Shown here: positions 1 to 11,999 of the stretch, piece by piece
Layout: each line of letters opens with the position of its first letter
Numbering within the stretch: position 1 is the stretch's first letter
DNA from: Nissolia schottii
Taxonomy: Eukaryota; Streptophyta; Magnoliopsida; Fabales; Fabaceae
Direction: 5' to 3'
DNA length: 64,000 nucleotides
Assembly (NCBI GenBank): GCA_003254905.1
Contig: QANU01006361.1
Span: forward strand, 288,532-352,531
Position numbers and translations under genes: made by a program
Notes under the pieces: generated by a model
Database searches by the model: none
What the model was told of the DNA's origin: nothing
What the model saw: only the letters and a program-made list of their open reading frames with translations

Positions 1-526
1 CCACCTCCAGCTGCCTCTTCTTCTCCTCCCGGTAATTGCTCATTTCTTTCTCCTCATTCATCAAGTTTTGATCCGATGGGCTCGAAGGGTTCGAGCACGA
101 GGACAGCGTCGGCAGCGCCACCATGCCGCCGCCCATGTCATCCGTGAACATGGACAAGAATTGATCGTCGTCAAACTTGTCGAATTCGTTCTCGTGGTTC
201 CCCCCTCTGCGATGAGGTGTGCAGTTGGCGCTAGCGCCGCTGCGGCAATGATCCTCCTCCTCTGCCAGCATTGGCGCCTCCAGGAAGGTGATGGAGTCGC
301 TCACCGACCTCCTGTGGGCGCCTCGCCTGGCGGAGGAGAAGTCTAGGAACTCGTCCACCCAGGAAGGGTTCTGCTGCTGGTGGTAATGGTTTGTGTTGTT
401 GGAAAGGTTTTGTTGTGATGGGAAGCTTCCGAGGGACGGCATCCTTTGGTGGTGGTGGTGGTGGGGGGAAGACAAGTCTGGCCAACTTGGTGACATGTTT
501 GGGATTTTTGGAGGCAATTGTGCCAT
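1..526 (-). CDS. bZIP transcription factor, bZIP61/bZIP34-like (5' part, runs off the left edge)
   Basis: The reverse-strand reading frame opens at an ATG at 526-524 and stays open for 175 codons to the window edge. It starts MAQLPPKIPNMSPSWPDLSS, followed by a five-His run, then RRSVSDSITFLE, then an acidic FDKFDDDQFLSMFTDD segment and a Ser/Pro-rich SSCSNPSSPSDQN segment. These blocks, in this order, are the known N-terminal signature of plant group-I bZIP factors (Arabidopsis bZIP34/bZIP61), which are nuclear DNA-binding dimers. The visible part ends in a charged stretch (EEKKRQLEV); the basic region and leucine zipper would lie beyond base 1. The exon is GC-rich compared with its AT-rich flank. 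Family assignment is firm; the exact paralogue is not decided. Confidence 0.9.
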   Translation of the reverse strand, partial: MAQLPPKIPNMSPSWPDLSSPHHHHHQRMPSLGSFPSQQNLSNNTNHYHQQQNPSWVDEFLDFSSARRGAHRRSVSDSITFLEAPMLAEEEDHCRSGASANCTPHRRGGNHENEFDKFDDDQFLSMFTDDMGGGMVALPTLSSCSNPSSPSDQNLMNEEKEMSNYREEKKRQLEV

Positions 527-761
527 TTTTCGTGAAGAAAATACGCAAGCACAAACTACACTGACAAAAGAAGAAGAAAAAGACCAAGACCAAGACCAAG
601 ATAAACAAAGTTCTTGCTGCAAACCTTAATTAGAAGATGTTGTTGTTCAAATGTCCTTAACAAATGATGTCTAAGGACCTTTGCATAATGTATATATATG
701 CACCACAAGGGATATACGTGACAGTGATAGAGAAGAAAAAGTGAAAAGAAAAAAAAAAAAA
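527..761 (-). promoter_or_regulatory. 5' flank / probable 5'UTR of the bZIP gene
   Basis: This is the DNA immediately upstream of the bZIP start codon. Read on the minus strand it holds TC-rich and CTT-rich tracts typical of a plant 5'UTR, and it ends at an assembly gap. No TATA box can be assigned with confidence because the gap interrupts the region. Confidence 0.4.
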
Positions 762-918
762 NNNNNNNNNNNNNNNNNNNNNNNNNNNNNNNNNNNNNNN
801 NNNNNNNNNNNNNNNNNNNNNNNNNNNNNNNNNNNNNNNNNNNNNNNNNNNNNNNNNNNNNNNNNNNNNNNNNNNNNNNNNNNNNNNNNNNNNNNNNNNN
901 NNNNNNNNNNNNNNNNNN
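762..918. other. Assembly gap (157 N) between homopurine tracts
   Basis: A run of N is bordered on the left by a poly-A stretch and on the right by a G-rich purine tract (GGAGGGGAGGGGGAGGGGGGGG). The missing piece is probably simple repeat in the bZIP upstream region. Confidence 0.99.
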
Positions 919-2424
919 GGAGGGGAGGGGGAGGGGGGGGGATTGGACAGCTATCAACAGGCTGTGAGGAGGGGTCTCAACGGTATAACTGGAAAGTCGC
1001 CGAGTAAGATTAATAGCTACTAGTGGGAATCAGCCACCACGTGCCCTTTGTGACCGTCTCTTTAGGGTGACAATAACCCCTTATATTTAGAGTTTTACTT
1101 ATAATTATCATAATTTAGTTGATCATAACTACCTTAAGAACCTGCTTCCCCATTTTTAACTACCTTTTGCATAAGTGAAACACTAATTTTAACCCCCTTC
1201 ATCTTGGATGAGGGTAACAAATTGTTTCCTCTTTTTCTGTGGATTTTGGTACATTAATTGCATGCAACATCAACAAAGAGTCAAACAAAGGTCAAACTCA
1301 TAGTTAGCCAAATTTAGCTATGTTTGAAGTGGTAAGAGAGATAATTATATCCCAAATTGGATTGTTTGGGCCTTAGAATCTACAAGTTAAAAACAAAACA
1401 AGAGGGGCTTAGCTTTGCCCAAATTAAGAGTGGTGAAAACAGAATTAGGTAACTGATTTGATTCGAGTGAATGGGTGGCCACGTTCTTGACGAAATTTTA
1501 AAGAATGCCTTTAAGACAAAAGGTAAGACAAGACCAACCCCACTTGAGGGTGGGTTAGTGATTGGTGAAATCATATGGGGTTTGTGATCTTTATCTTGTG
1601 AAGAGAACAGGTGCCATGTGCATAAGATTTTATAAGGTTTTATTGTACTGTAGCAGTGGCTAGCTATGCATGGGGGTGATGGTTTAATCATTTCACTCAA
1701 AATCTATATACATAGAATCACTAATTAAGATTAAGTAGAATAGTGTGAACTGGTGGGTATTTGGGGCATGAGCTGTGAAGGAGTGAAAAAATTATCATGT
1801 CGTCATGAAATAATACTTTGAATATATTTTAGATTATATAATAATTAAAATTTTAATCTTTATTTTTAAAAGACCTATCACTTAAATTAAAATATCATTC
1901 ATTATATAATTAGAGTATATCTATGATGACACTTTAGGACCCATCAAGAATTTTGCAAAGAGAGAGAGGCCTTGTTCTTGTGAACGGGTCATGTTACGTT
2001 ATGCCCCCATGTGAATTGTTTGCACGCACTATGCTTTCTTTACTTTGTCCCCAAACCATTCCCACATGTAGGGTATATGCTCTATCTCTCTCTCTATGGG
2101 ATGTGCATATATGTATATATATGCGTGTCCCTGTGTTTCTAGGTACCTTCTTCCATCCTCTTATCTTAACTGCAATTAATGCTATTTTTAAAGAACAAGA
2201 AGAGTTTGCACAAAGCTCCATATCATGATTAAGTACATGGGATGGGATGTGCGTGTGTATATATTCCCACTATAAATCAAGGAAGTGCCTGCCAATGGAG
2301 CATCTTCATGGACGGACTTTATACAATAATTAACAGCATCTATCTTAATCTAATTGCAGCAGCTATATTGTATGCTAATTAATACTATTGACATAATAAT
2401 GGCTACTGCTGTTACACGCCAGTT
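919..2424. other. Intergenic, bZIP upstream region
   Basis: I see no gene here. A G-box core CACGTG lies in the sequence CCACCACGTGCC near 1038, and a short CT microsatellite lies near 2082-2094. Open frames in this stretch have no recognisable protein content. Confidence 0.5.
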
Positions 2425-2433
2425 ATAAATTAT

Positions 2434-3145
2434 GAGAAATGTTTTGTGCACAACTCAAAATCTGTTAATTTTTATATAATTCATTTTTGTAATGTGTTTT
2501 TTCTTCTTTTTTCTTATTCTTTACTTTTTTCTCTTTTCTTCTCAATCTCTCATCATTTTTTTTTGTGTTTCCATCTTATTCTCTATGAATCCAAGAGTTT
2601 TCATTTTCATCTCCATCTTATTTGCTGTTTTTGGTTTTTCAAATATTTGTGCATGTGTGTAGGAAAGTTTGTGGATGCTTGTTCAAAAGTTTGTGGATGT
2701 CGAGTTGGTTAAAACTTTATGCATTTGTATAAAAAAGTTTGTGTATTCATGTTCAAAAGTTTGTACATCTGAACACAATAATTTTTTTCTTTGTTTTTGT
2801 TTTCGTTTACGTTTCCGTCATATTTTTTGTTTCTGGTTGTTGAAAAGTTTGTGCACGTCACTTCAAAAGTTTGAACACTTGTTTTAAAACGTTTGTGCAT
2901 GGTAGAGAGTGAGTCAACGCGCTTAGAGTGTGAGTGAGGAGATGATAAGAAAGTGCGACAGTTACTTTTCGCTATTTAATGAGTCATAAATTCAATTTGA
3001 TTTGGTTTCGTATTTAAAAAAATTTGTGCATGTGTGTAAAAAAAATTTGTGTATATATATACAAAATTTTTATTCAATGTTACTGTGTAGACCATGTGCT
3101 AACAACATAGTTAATAACATTTGAATTATACACCTAACATTACTC
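2434..3145. mobile_element. Non-autonomous TIR element, Mutator-like (MULE MITE)
   Basis: The ends are GAGAAATGTT and AACATTACTC, which are inverted repeats of each other with one mismatch, and similarity continues further inward. A perfect 9-bp direct repeat ATAAATTAT abuts both ends (2425-2433 and 3146-3154). A 9-bp duplication is characteristic of Mutator-like elements. There is no transposase. The interior holds diverged tandem copies of a motif like AAAAGTTTGTGNATG. Confidence 0.75.
2640..3065. repeat. Degenerate minisatellite, AAAAGTTTGTG-type units
   Basis: At least seven diverged copies of a unit containing AA(A)GTTTGTG followed by CATG/GATG/TATT occur here, spaced by roughly 25-40 bases. 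They lie inside the MULE-type element and give rise to spurious open frames. Confidence 0.6.
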
Positions 3146-3154
3146 ATAAATTAT

Positions 3155-3572
3155 ATTGTACTTCACGAGTCACAACGTATTCTTGTGTGCAAAAACACAA
3201 ATACACCCACACAAATGTCGCAGCTGAAGTTATATTTTATGAAATCAGTTAAGCCACGTTAAAACATAGAGAAATTAATGACATTTGTACTCGTGTAACG
3301 TGGAATATTGTAATATTCATGCGATGCAAGATATTGTGATAATTCACACTTCATTTATTGTGGATGTGATCCCATTAAAGTATGAGTGTTATTAAAATCT
3401 TACCTAAATAATTACATGTAACATTATGAAAGCACCGTTTTCTATTTCCATAATTATTGTACGTAGCTTTCTTTTAATGAAAAATATGTTAATAAGAGTA
3501 ATTCACATCAAGATTAGCAATAAGGATTTCAGTGAGTTTGATAAAAGGAGGAATAAGAGTAATGATACGTTA
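3155..3572. other. Intergenic, no feature seen
   Basis: This is AT-rich sequence with no supported gene or repeat. Confidence 0.4.
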
Positions 3573-3808
3573 CTTCTTTCATCCCAAATTATTTGTCACT
3601 TTAGCTAAATTTTTTGTCCTAAATTATTTGTTATTCTCACATTTTTAAGTGGAATTTATTGCTAATTTTTTAAGCATATACTTAATTTATTGAACTCTTA
3701 AAAATAGTAATATTTTAATATGTTCTATCTCTCTATCCTGAAATACTTAAATAAGGATAATTTAATAAAATTATTCTTTAAATTACTTTTAATTTGAGAC
3801 GGAGGAAA
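3573..3808. mobile_element. Stowaway-like MITE (relic)
   Basis: The left end CTTCTTTCATCCCAAATTAT and the right end (ATTTGAGACGGAGGAAA) match the CTCCCTCCGTCCCAAATTAT-type termini of plant Stowaway elements, in inverted orientation. TA dinucleotides flank both ends (3571-3572 and 3809-3810), as expected for a Tc1/mariner-type target. The copy is diverged and has no coding capacity. Confidence 0.6.
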
Positions 3809-3810
3809 TA

Positions 3811-4645
3811 TTACAAGTCATTGGTGGATTATGACTGTTCATTCCGAGTAAGTTACACCAATTTCTATAAACTTTAGAAAATTAGTTATAAAAAATATTA
3901 ATAAAATTTCAATGTATTAATAAATCAATTATTCATTCATGTCAGTAACGATTATAAAGTAATCATTCATGGCAATTATGCTGACCCCATTGCAAATTCT
4001 GTTTATTTCATTATGCATGTATACATCTGAAGATGAAATGAGTTGGAAAATGTTCCCTAGAATCCCAACTAATGACGAAGAGAAGAATCCCAACTAATTC
4101 ATAATTAGAGAAGAATGCCAAATATATTATGCATTTTCCTTCATAAAATACGGAAAATGGATTAGGCAACTGTAGGCTAATTATTTAACTAGTCAATTGG
4201 CTTGAAGCCTTGAACAATAATGGTAGAGGATAGGCATGTTTATGGCTCTCAATTGTTGGTATCAAGAACCAACAGTGGCATTATAAATTAAGGGTTTCCC
4301 TTCTGTTTTCCCATTTTCTTCTTTTATTGCAGGTTTGGTAACACGTTTGAAGCTCAAGCGCTGTTAACGGCTAAACTAATGTCCCTTGCGGGAATATCCT
4401 TTCACATTAATTATGGTTATGTTTAATATGTTATGAGGAAGAAATACATAAATATTTAAATTAGATCCAATTTTAACAGGAATTCACTTATTTAAAATGT
4501 TTGCATCTTTTTCTCTCATAACATGATATCATATTTAATATGAGAGGATACATTCTCATCTCTCACAGGCACCATAATCCAAAAGACGTTGGCAATCTAA
4601 CAAGAGATAAATTCTTGCATGTTGTCAAAGCACAAAAGGGAGCAC
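3811..4645. other. Intergenic, no gene seen
   Basis: This is AT-rich intergenic sequence. I recognise nothing in it. Confidence 0.4.
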
Positions 4646-4650
4646 GTATT

Positions 4651-5942
4651 TGTCACGCCCCAACTTTAGACGTGACCGCACATAGGGTTATTACCATTAC
4701 GAAAACTCTTGCCGTGACATACTAACACTTATACATGATGAAATAAACAACTTCTTTTATAAATATATTATTTGAATAATATCTTGAAAGACATCATGTT
4801 TGAAATAAATACTAAATTGATACATGTATGCGGAAACGGGATCCTACCTACGTGATTTAAAGCATAATAAACATAAACATTGGTAGACCCTACTGCAAAG
4901 CGGAGCTTACCACATACGCTAGACCTCGCTACTACTAGACGAGGGGAACGTTTTCACTTTCCTTTACTATATCTAAAAAACAACATGACAGAGGAGTGAG
5001 TTGTCATATCAGTGGTGGGTATCTCGGTACCACCCACATAACATATATTGGACATAATACGATGTATATGGCTGGACAATAAATAACGCATATGAAAGCA
5101 AATGTTGAAAAGTAAATCTGTTTCTGTTTGCAGCGTGTGCTCACCTCCGGCAGAGGGGCGTGTAAAAAGATGTCTCTCGATCCTCGATTTAAGGGAGTGC
5201 GAGCTCGATCTTGCTTCGCCAGAATAAATCCTGGCGATTCCAGGTACGCTGGAACCCTAGATATTGGATCTCTAAACATACGCACACCCTTAATCTGAAT
5301 AGTGAATGTAACTGCAAGGACGTTGACCCCATATAACAATGAATATAATATGTGGGGACGCTAACCCTATACACTATTGAATATATATATAAACCGAGTT
5401 GAGTCCTCTATCCTAAGGCATATTGTTTATGAAGTCTTTTTAGTTTGGGTATGTTAGATTGATTACCATAGTTGTTAAATACTAGGGGTGAGAACAAGCC
5501 AGGCCAGACCAAGCCCTTAACAGGCTAGACCTGTTTCGTCAATTTTCAGTTATGTTTTAAGGGCAGTCCACGGCAGTCGTGGGCCGCCACAGTGCTACCA
5601 CTACCAAAGTAGGGGTGCCGGGGCTTACTACCCTAGGTCATCCTTAAAAGGATTAACTACCTACCTAGGTGAAGACGATGTGTCTTCACAAAAAGATAGA
5701 GAGAGAGAATGAGCAAGAAACTCCACGCTTGAGGGATAAATCTGAAGCTCTAGACTAGTTGTAGAGCTGTGGCGGGGGGAGCTCTATATATATAGGCGGA
5801 GAGATGGACCCTCTCTTGGCACAAAGGTTGCGGTTAGGGTTTCTGATGCAACCTCTGTATCGCTGCAACGTTGTGGGAGTGTTGCAATGCGTCCCTCGCT
5901 CTGCGTCGCTGTAGCACACGTTTGAAACTTTGGGTCTTCACA
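4651..5942. mobile_element. Solo LTR, family with TGT(C/A)ACG(C/A)CCC ends
   Basis: The stretch begins TGTCACGCCCC and ends GGGTCTTCACA, giving TG...CA termini that are imperfect inverted repeats. The flanking pentamers are GTATT (4646-4650) and ATATT (5943-5947), a target-site duplication with one mismatch. A strong TATA-like CTCTATATATATAG lies near 5780, consistent with an LTR promoter. No gag or pol sequence and no second LTR is present, so this is best read as a solo LTR left by LTR-LTR recombination. Its ends resemble those of the outer layer of the nest at 26.7-32.0 kb. Confidence 0.65.
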
Positions 5943-5947
5943 ATATT

Positions 5948-6780
5948 AAATGTGCTTGAAGAGTGTGGAAAATTTTTTTGTTGTCGTTTTTCAAACAAAA
6001 ATTTGTCTAAGATTAATTATCATTTAATTAGATTAAGAAAGTATTAAATGCATTTTTTACACTTATACCCTTGTTATCTCTCATACTTCTCATAGCACTT
6101 AATAACTATAATACTTATTGCTTAAGATTAATTTTATATATGCACTCTATATTTTTTTATCTTAGTGTCAATTAAATGATTTTTTAAATGATGTGTTTTT
6201 ATCAAAAATGACAAAAACAAAAAAAAAATGCATGGAGGGAGGATTAATCTTAGGCGCTCTTCCTCTTGCATAGTTCAAACAATCTGACTTGTTCATAAAT
6301 GTTGCATTGAGCTTGCTAACTATACCCATGTGCAATTGGCTTCTCCATTAAGTTACGTGGTGAGACAGCTATTCTTGGTTCATGATTATATATATATCCC
6401 CCCCAATATTTGAAGTCAAATGGACTAGACTAAGATAAAACTGTATGCCTCTACTACAAAAAATAAAAATAAAAAAAAATAAAAATGGTTTGATCAGGCT
6501 TGTAGTATTCCATTCAACTACTTAAGGCATCGTATCTAATTGACTGTGTCTCAACTGAAGAAAATACCTAACAAACATTAGAAAACAAGTCCAAGACATG
6601 TCTTAATTATGGTCGTGCAGAGGAAATGATTCCCAGAATCCTGCCTTGTTAAACTCAGTCACAACAGACATGCATTTATTTGAATGAGTACAGATAGCAA
6701 ACATTAAGCAAGAGTTTAGCCTCTATATTCTTCAAGAACTATAAAGCATATATTTTGTTCATAATAAATACCGATGCACG
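5948..6780. other. Intergenic / upstream flank of the protease pseudogene
   Basis: I see no gene here. It is AT-rich with A-runs, including a short AAAAAT-type simple repeat near 6460-6485. Confidence 0.4.
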
Positions 6781-7271
6781 CTCTCATTCTCCATCAGCAG
6801 TCAGCACTAAGAACTACTAGCCACGAAGACAACTATAACACTAAGCAATGTTATCCTCTGTGTTCTTTTCGCGTGGAGTTTATGGATAACAGCGAGTGCA
6901 TGCATTTCCTGAAACGCGCAAGAATAATTCATCTGAGGCGTATAAAGTCATGAAGCGAAGGTATGCAAGTTGGATGAAACAACATGGGCGAAAATACAGG
7001 AACAAGGAAGAATGGGAAGTCCGTTTTGCCATTTACCAACCAAATTTTAAGTTCATAGATTTGACCAACTCTCAAAACCATTCTTACAAGCTCATCGACA
7101 AGAAGTTTGCAGATCTAACAAATGACGAATTTAGAAGCAAATATCTTGGTTTTCGACCACGGTTGCTTCAGCAGACAGGATTGACGTGTCAAGACCATGG
7201 GAAACTGCCAAATAGCATAGATTGGAGGACGAAAGGTGCAGTAACTCGCTTCAAGGACCAGGGCCAGTGTG

Positions 7272-7681
7272 GTAAATACTCTTGAATTGAATCAATTTCT
7301 CAGATTTCACATTCTTTTGATACTTATTGGGTAAACCGTCAAATTTGTTCCTGAAGTTGAAGTTGTTAGCATCAATCAAATTCGTCCTAAAATTATAAAA
7401 ATTGTCATATTAATCCCTAAAGTTGTCAAAAGTTGGTCAAGTTACTTATTCGATATTAATCAAATTAGTCTCTCTTGGTAACCTCTTAAATTAATATGAC
7501 TATTTTGATAATTTATGGATGAATTTAACTGACAGTGATAACTCGAGGGACGAATTTGAAGGTTTACTTGATACTTATGTTAAAAAGCTATGCTAGTTTA
7601 CGAAAAGGTCACGTTTTTAACATTTTTCTTTTGAAGTTATATCTTGGGTTGATGTGATTGCGCCAAACTCTTCTTATGCAG
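7272..7681 (+). other. Intron of the cysteine protease pseudogene
   Basis: The donor is GGTAAATACT after QCG and the acceptor is TTATGCAG just before the GSCWAF coding block. Splitting papain-family genes at the Gly before the active-site SCWAF is a common plant arrangement. The intron is enlarged by a 240-bp MITE. Confidence 0.75.
7328..7567. mobile_element. MULE-type MITE in the protease intron
   Basis: The ends TGGGTAAACCGTCAAATT and (reverse strand) GTAAACCTTCAAATTCGTCC are inverted repeats. A perfect 11-bp direct repeat TTGATACTTAT abuts both ends (7317-7327 and 7568-7578). That duplication length suggests a Mutator-like element. It is 240 bp long with no coding capacity. Confidence 0.75.
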
Positions 7682-7887
7682 GAAGCTGTTGGGCATTCTC
7701 TGCAGTGGCAGCAGTCTGAACAAGAACTGGTTGATTGTGACACTAGAAATGGCAACGAAGGCTGCGACGGCAGCGACATGGAAGTAGCGAGGAACAGAAG
7801 GAATCTGTAACAAGGGCAGGGCTAGAAACCATGCTGTTAGCATAAGCGGCTATGAAAACGTACCCGCTCGCAACGAGAGATTGCTGA

Positions 7888-8154
<267 letters not shown>

Positions 8155-8157
8155 TAA

Positions 8158-9880
8158 TATGGAAGGCTAATTGATAATCTATTGCACTTATTCACGCGAC
8201 AAAGTTATACTTTGCCACCATGTTTTCAGACCCAGTTCTGTAGTATATGCTAGCTCATTTTTCCATGCTTTAATTTCAGAGATTATAGCCCCAAAATTCC
8301 AAGATCCTAGTTCAGCATTACTCTGTCTCAAAGAATGAGATAATCTTACCATCAGGATTATATCCAATTGATTCCATCCCACGCAAAATACTAGCTACAG
8401 AATGAGATAGATGATGTTTTTAGGGACTTTACATAAATGTTTCTAGCAAGGTGAGTGGCTTTACTTATTACTAAAATAGATTGTCATATTTTTAGTAGAT
8501 TATGATTAGGACTTAAATTGTATTTTATTTAGCAGCCATGTATTTGGTAAATGTCTCTAGACAAAAAAAATATGAGAGACATTTGAACAATAGAGATAGA
8601 GATGATATTCGAGACGAAGATAAAACGGTGTTTGATAGTAATGTACAAGACATATTGATTGTTTATGTATCATGTTTGGATACACAAGATAAGATAGAAA
8701 ATAAATATGAAAAAGATCATTTTACCCCTGATTTATATTATTAGACAAAAATATATTTTACTCATAATCAATATTAAAAGTTAAAATTCTATTTTAATTA
8801 ATTTAGATAAAGCATGAGAGGGCAAAAAGTATGACATACAAAACAACATTATAAATATCCCCGAAAAGTTTTTTATTAAGATTTGGAAAATATCATGCAT
8901 TTTTCATTAATTTAGATTATGAAAATAATGTTAATATTATTTCTAACACTAGCAAAAATAATTTTTGATGAAAAGTGAGAAGGGAAAAAATGAATATATA
9001 AAATATTTGAAGGGACATTTTTAGAACAATTGTTTTTAAAAAAAATATAAAATTGCATTATGAAGACATGTATTTACTGTCCCTTCTTTTTGTAGGAACG
9101 GAAATTGGCTTAAAAACTGTTTTGGGATGAAGACAATTTTGGAGAATTTTGTTTTTGTCCCCTCATCGAAACACATTTCTATCTTTACTATCTTCATATT
9201 TTTCTTGGTCCCAAAACACTTACCAAAACACATTTGATTTGAAAGTGAGGGAGGAAAGATAATGGTACAATCAATTAGTTAGTTAGGTGTATAAGGAGGA
9301 GTTTATTTGGATTGCATGTCATTAGAATTGAATAAAAAAAGAGTATGTTTTATTAGAATTTCGAGGCTTGATTGAAATAAAGACTTAACATATCACACAA
9401 ATGAATTTTAGTAACTTCTAAAATGTATTTAACCATATTTTTTTTAATTTCACAAGTGACTAAATTTTATCAATTTGATACCCAACAAATTTCATTACCA
9501 TGCATTATTTGGTCAAAGGTTTAAAAATTTTGTTAGTGCACTATTATTAATTGCATAAATTATCTATATAATCTTGTTAAGATTAAAGTGGTGTGTGGTG
9601 CAATTAAGATAAGCCAACGCACCACAACACCTTATAAGAAGATATAAAACAAGCACAAGCTTTTCATTGCAGCATGCAATGTCATGTTTCTCTAATTGGA
9701 GGCTGATACTCTTCAAATGAGACTTATTACTTGTTCCTTTTCATGTTAAAGTTATAATTTAATTGCATGACTTTATCATATTTTGGTGTTCTTTTTATTT
9801 GAATTCAAATCATGTGATAGTTTGCAATTCTATTTGTTATTATTAGTGATTTGTTATTGCTTTACATGTACTTCTTTCGT
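8158..9880. other. Intergenic, no gene seen
   Basis: This is AT-rich sequence. Short open frames near 8538-8744 and 9036-9233 have low-complexity or AT-driven composition and match nothing I know. The string GTTTGATAGTAATGTACAAGACAT near 8630 resembles part of the Harbinger-type element at 11.6 kb, so transposon debris is likely. Confidence 0.4.
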
Positions 9881-9999
9881 TTTTGATAAGTTTCAGTTAG
9901 TTAAACATGGAATTAACAAGGTGAGTTGGGGCACAAGAGAAAGTAATGTGAAGATGTGATGTCGAAAAAGAGGAGAACAAAGAGGAAAAGTTTATAGGG

Positions 10000-10165
10000 G
10001 CACACTCTAGTGCAGAAGCGCACGATCTAGCGCGTTTGATGAGAAAAGCAATGTTTTTCTCAGTTGAGCGCTAGCCTAGCAACTCGCGCTTCAGCGCATT
10101 TGATAAAAAAAGGAATGTTATTGTCAGTTGAACTTTAGCGTAGCAGGGCACGCTATAGCTCCATT
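10000..10165. repeat. Clustered GCGC-containing tandem units, probably in an LTR-retroelement relic
   Basis: Two to three diverged copies of a unit of about 75 bases, with GCGCNNTAGCGCGTTTGAT followed by AA(A)GNAATGTTTTTNTCAGTTGA, follow each other. Such GCGC-rich repeat blocks are common in gypsy elements of legume genomes. The unit may belong to the antisense relic ending near 11.4 kb. Confidence 0.45.
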
Positions 10166-10888
10166 GATGTTGCATCAACATGTGAGACAGGCCCAATTTA
10201 CTAATTTTAGGGCCCACAAATAGAGAGAACACATCCATTTGAAGGGGAACTTGACCTATTTCAAGTCTGTTTTCGTTCTACTCACTTGCCAAGGAGAGCC
10301 AAATTGGGAATTTTGGAGATTTGAGGAGAAACACAAACTTTATTATGGTTATTAAAATCGTATTCTAACTCATAAACTCGGACGAGTTTATGTTCCCAAG
10401 TAGTAAAATCGAACAAACTCGCATGTAAACTTGTTTCTGTATAAATTCGGCTGAACTTAGGTAAACTCGGTTAAAATCACTCAAAATTGCGAGTTTAATG
10501 TCGATTTTACGAGTTTACCGCAGGAGGAAAAATAAGCAAAATGACATTGTTCTCCTAGCTTCGTTGGCGTGCTCCTAGCTTCCAAAGCATTTATGTGTTG
10601 TTGTTGAGCTCATACAAGATCTTGAAACTCTTGTATTGCCTCTCTTGTCCGAACCGCGTCCACCCCATGAGGCTGAGGTCCAAAATCTGCTAAATGAGAT
10701 ATGACTCTCAGTCACTGATCCGAAAACATAGGAGGAGCTCTTTTTGGATTAGTTCCTGAACCAGTAGTTGTAAGACCATCTAGAAGGGTCATAGTAAGAA
10801 AAAATCGAATTTATTGTGCATTGTTATTTGTGCTCACCATCTTGTGACAAAAGGAGAATAGAAGAAAACAAGGAAGCAGTGATTAATC

Positions 10889-11405
10889 GTCCCCACATGT
10901 GGCGCCGATGTTATAGGAAAATCGGATTGGTACCAAGATGTTGCCTATGACTCCGTCCTTGGTTTAATTCCAAGAGCTTGAAGAGGTGAGCACAATGGTG
11001 GTGGTGAGCCTTGGACAGAGGCAGAGGTACCTGCAAAAGACACTTTGACGTTTAAGTTAGTTTGTGAGTGATAGTATGAGGTTTAGAAAAATAGGAGTAG
11101 AATGTACCTCAGCATGAAGGGTGTTCATGCTTATATACCTTGCAGTGGCCATGATAGTTCTGGTTGTTAAGTGGCTTTTATCATGCATTTGTAACTGTTT
11201 GTGTGAGCTTTATTAAGCTAATTATTTCTTTAATAATTCCCATAAAGGTTTTGGTACGTCATCATGGTTGTGCCGATGAGTACTTATTCTAAGAGTAATT
11301 TTGGGCAATTACGATTCTCAACCAAGTGAACCAAGTTGTCAATATGTCAGACTCGAATTTATCTCGGTCATATAGGATATAAGCCCGATGGTTACCACAC
11401 AAAAT
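10889..11405 (-). mobile_element. Relic of a gypsy-type retroelement: primer-binding site plus LTR, antisense
   Basis: Read on the minus strand, an LTR end (CCTATAACA, at 10909) is followed at once by TCGGCGCCACATGTGGGGAC. This resembles the primer-binding site TTGGCGCCGTCTGTGGGGA found next to the LTR of several plant Ty3/gypsy elements. On the minus strand a TATATAAG box lies near 11135, fitting an LTR promoter. The right LTR boundary (about 11405) is only approximate and no second LTR was found. Adjacent sequence leftward (about 10.2-10.9 kb) is probably decayed internal region. Confidence 0.5.
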
Positions 11406-11781
11406 TAAATGCTTGTTTATGATCACCTCACTTCTAAAATACAAAAATGCAATTAAATGTATTACAAAAGTTGTCATTATCACTGTTATCATTGAACTAA
11501 ATGAAGCTTTAGGTCGCGTTTGGTTAGATATACAAAATTAAGATATACGGAGATAAAAACATAAAAAATAAGTTTGGTATTTAGTCTTGTATTATGTTTA
11601 ATAATAGTGTACAAGACATAATTTATTGTATATGTATTTTGTTTAATTTTATGATAACAACACAAAAAAATAGAGACAAAAGACATAAACACCCTTTCAC
11701 TCACAAAATTATTAAAAAGAAAAAGTAAAAAATGAATAGAGAGAATTCGTCTTCGTCATTCATTCATCAAAAAAAGTTATA

Positions 11782-11995
11782 TATACACCCTATTTTATAC
11801 ACTCATACATACACCATTAATAATGCATAAACTTTATTCTCATGAGTGCACAAACATTACAAACTTATAAATGATATTCTCAATTATACTTAATTAAGTA
11901 CACAAACATTACAGACATTAAAACACAAACTTTATATATATATAAATATAAGGTGTATGTATGGTGTATATTTTTTGGTGTTCGTGTAGTAGGAC
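11782..11995 (+). repeat. Direct repeat copy A inside the Harbinger-type element
   Basis: This is a near-identical copy of 12559-12770, with shared strings such as ACACTCATACATACACCA, CATAAACTTTATTCTCAT and ACAAACATTACAGACATTAA. The ends of the unit show weak inverted similarity (CATACATACACC against GGTGTATGTATGG), so it may itself be a small TIR element. Confidence 0.8.
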
Positions 11996-11999
11996 CCTT

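Noticed and set aside
231-608. Open frame overlapping the bZIP gene on the same strand in another frame
   Set aside because: The bZIP61-like protein is read in a different frame from the ATG at 526-524; this frame's Pro and Leu/Phe runs come from its CAC/CCA and TTC repeats.
3426-3608. 60-codon AT-rich frame left of the Stowaway-like MITE
   Set aside because: It runs into the MITE end and its residues reflect AT-rich DNA.
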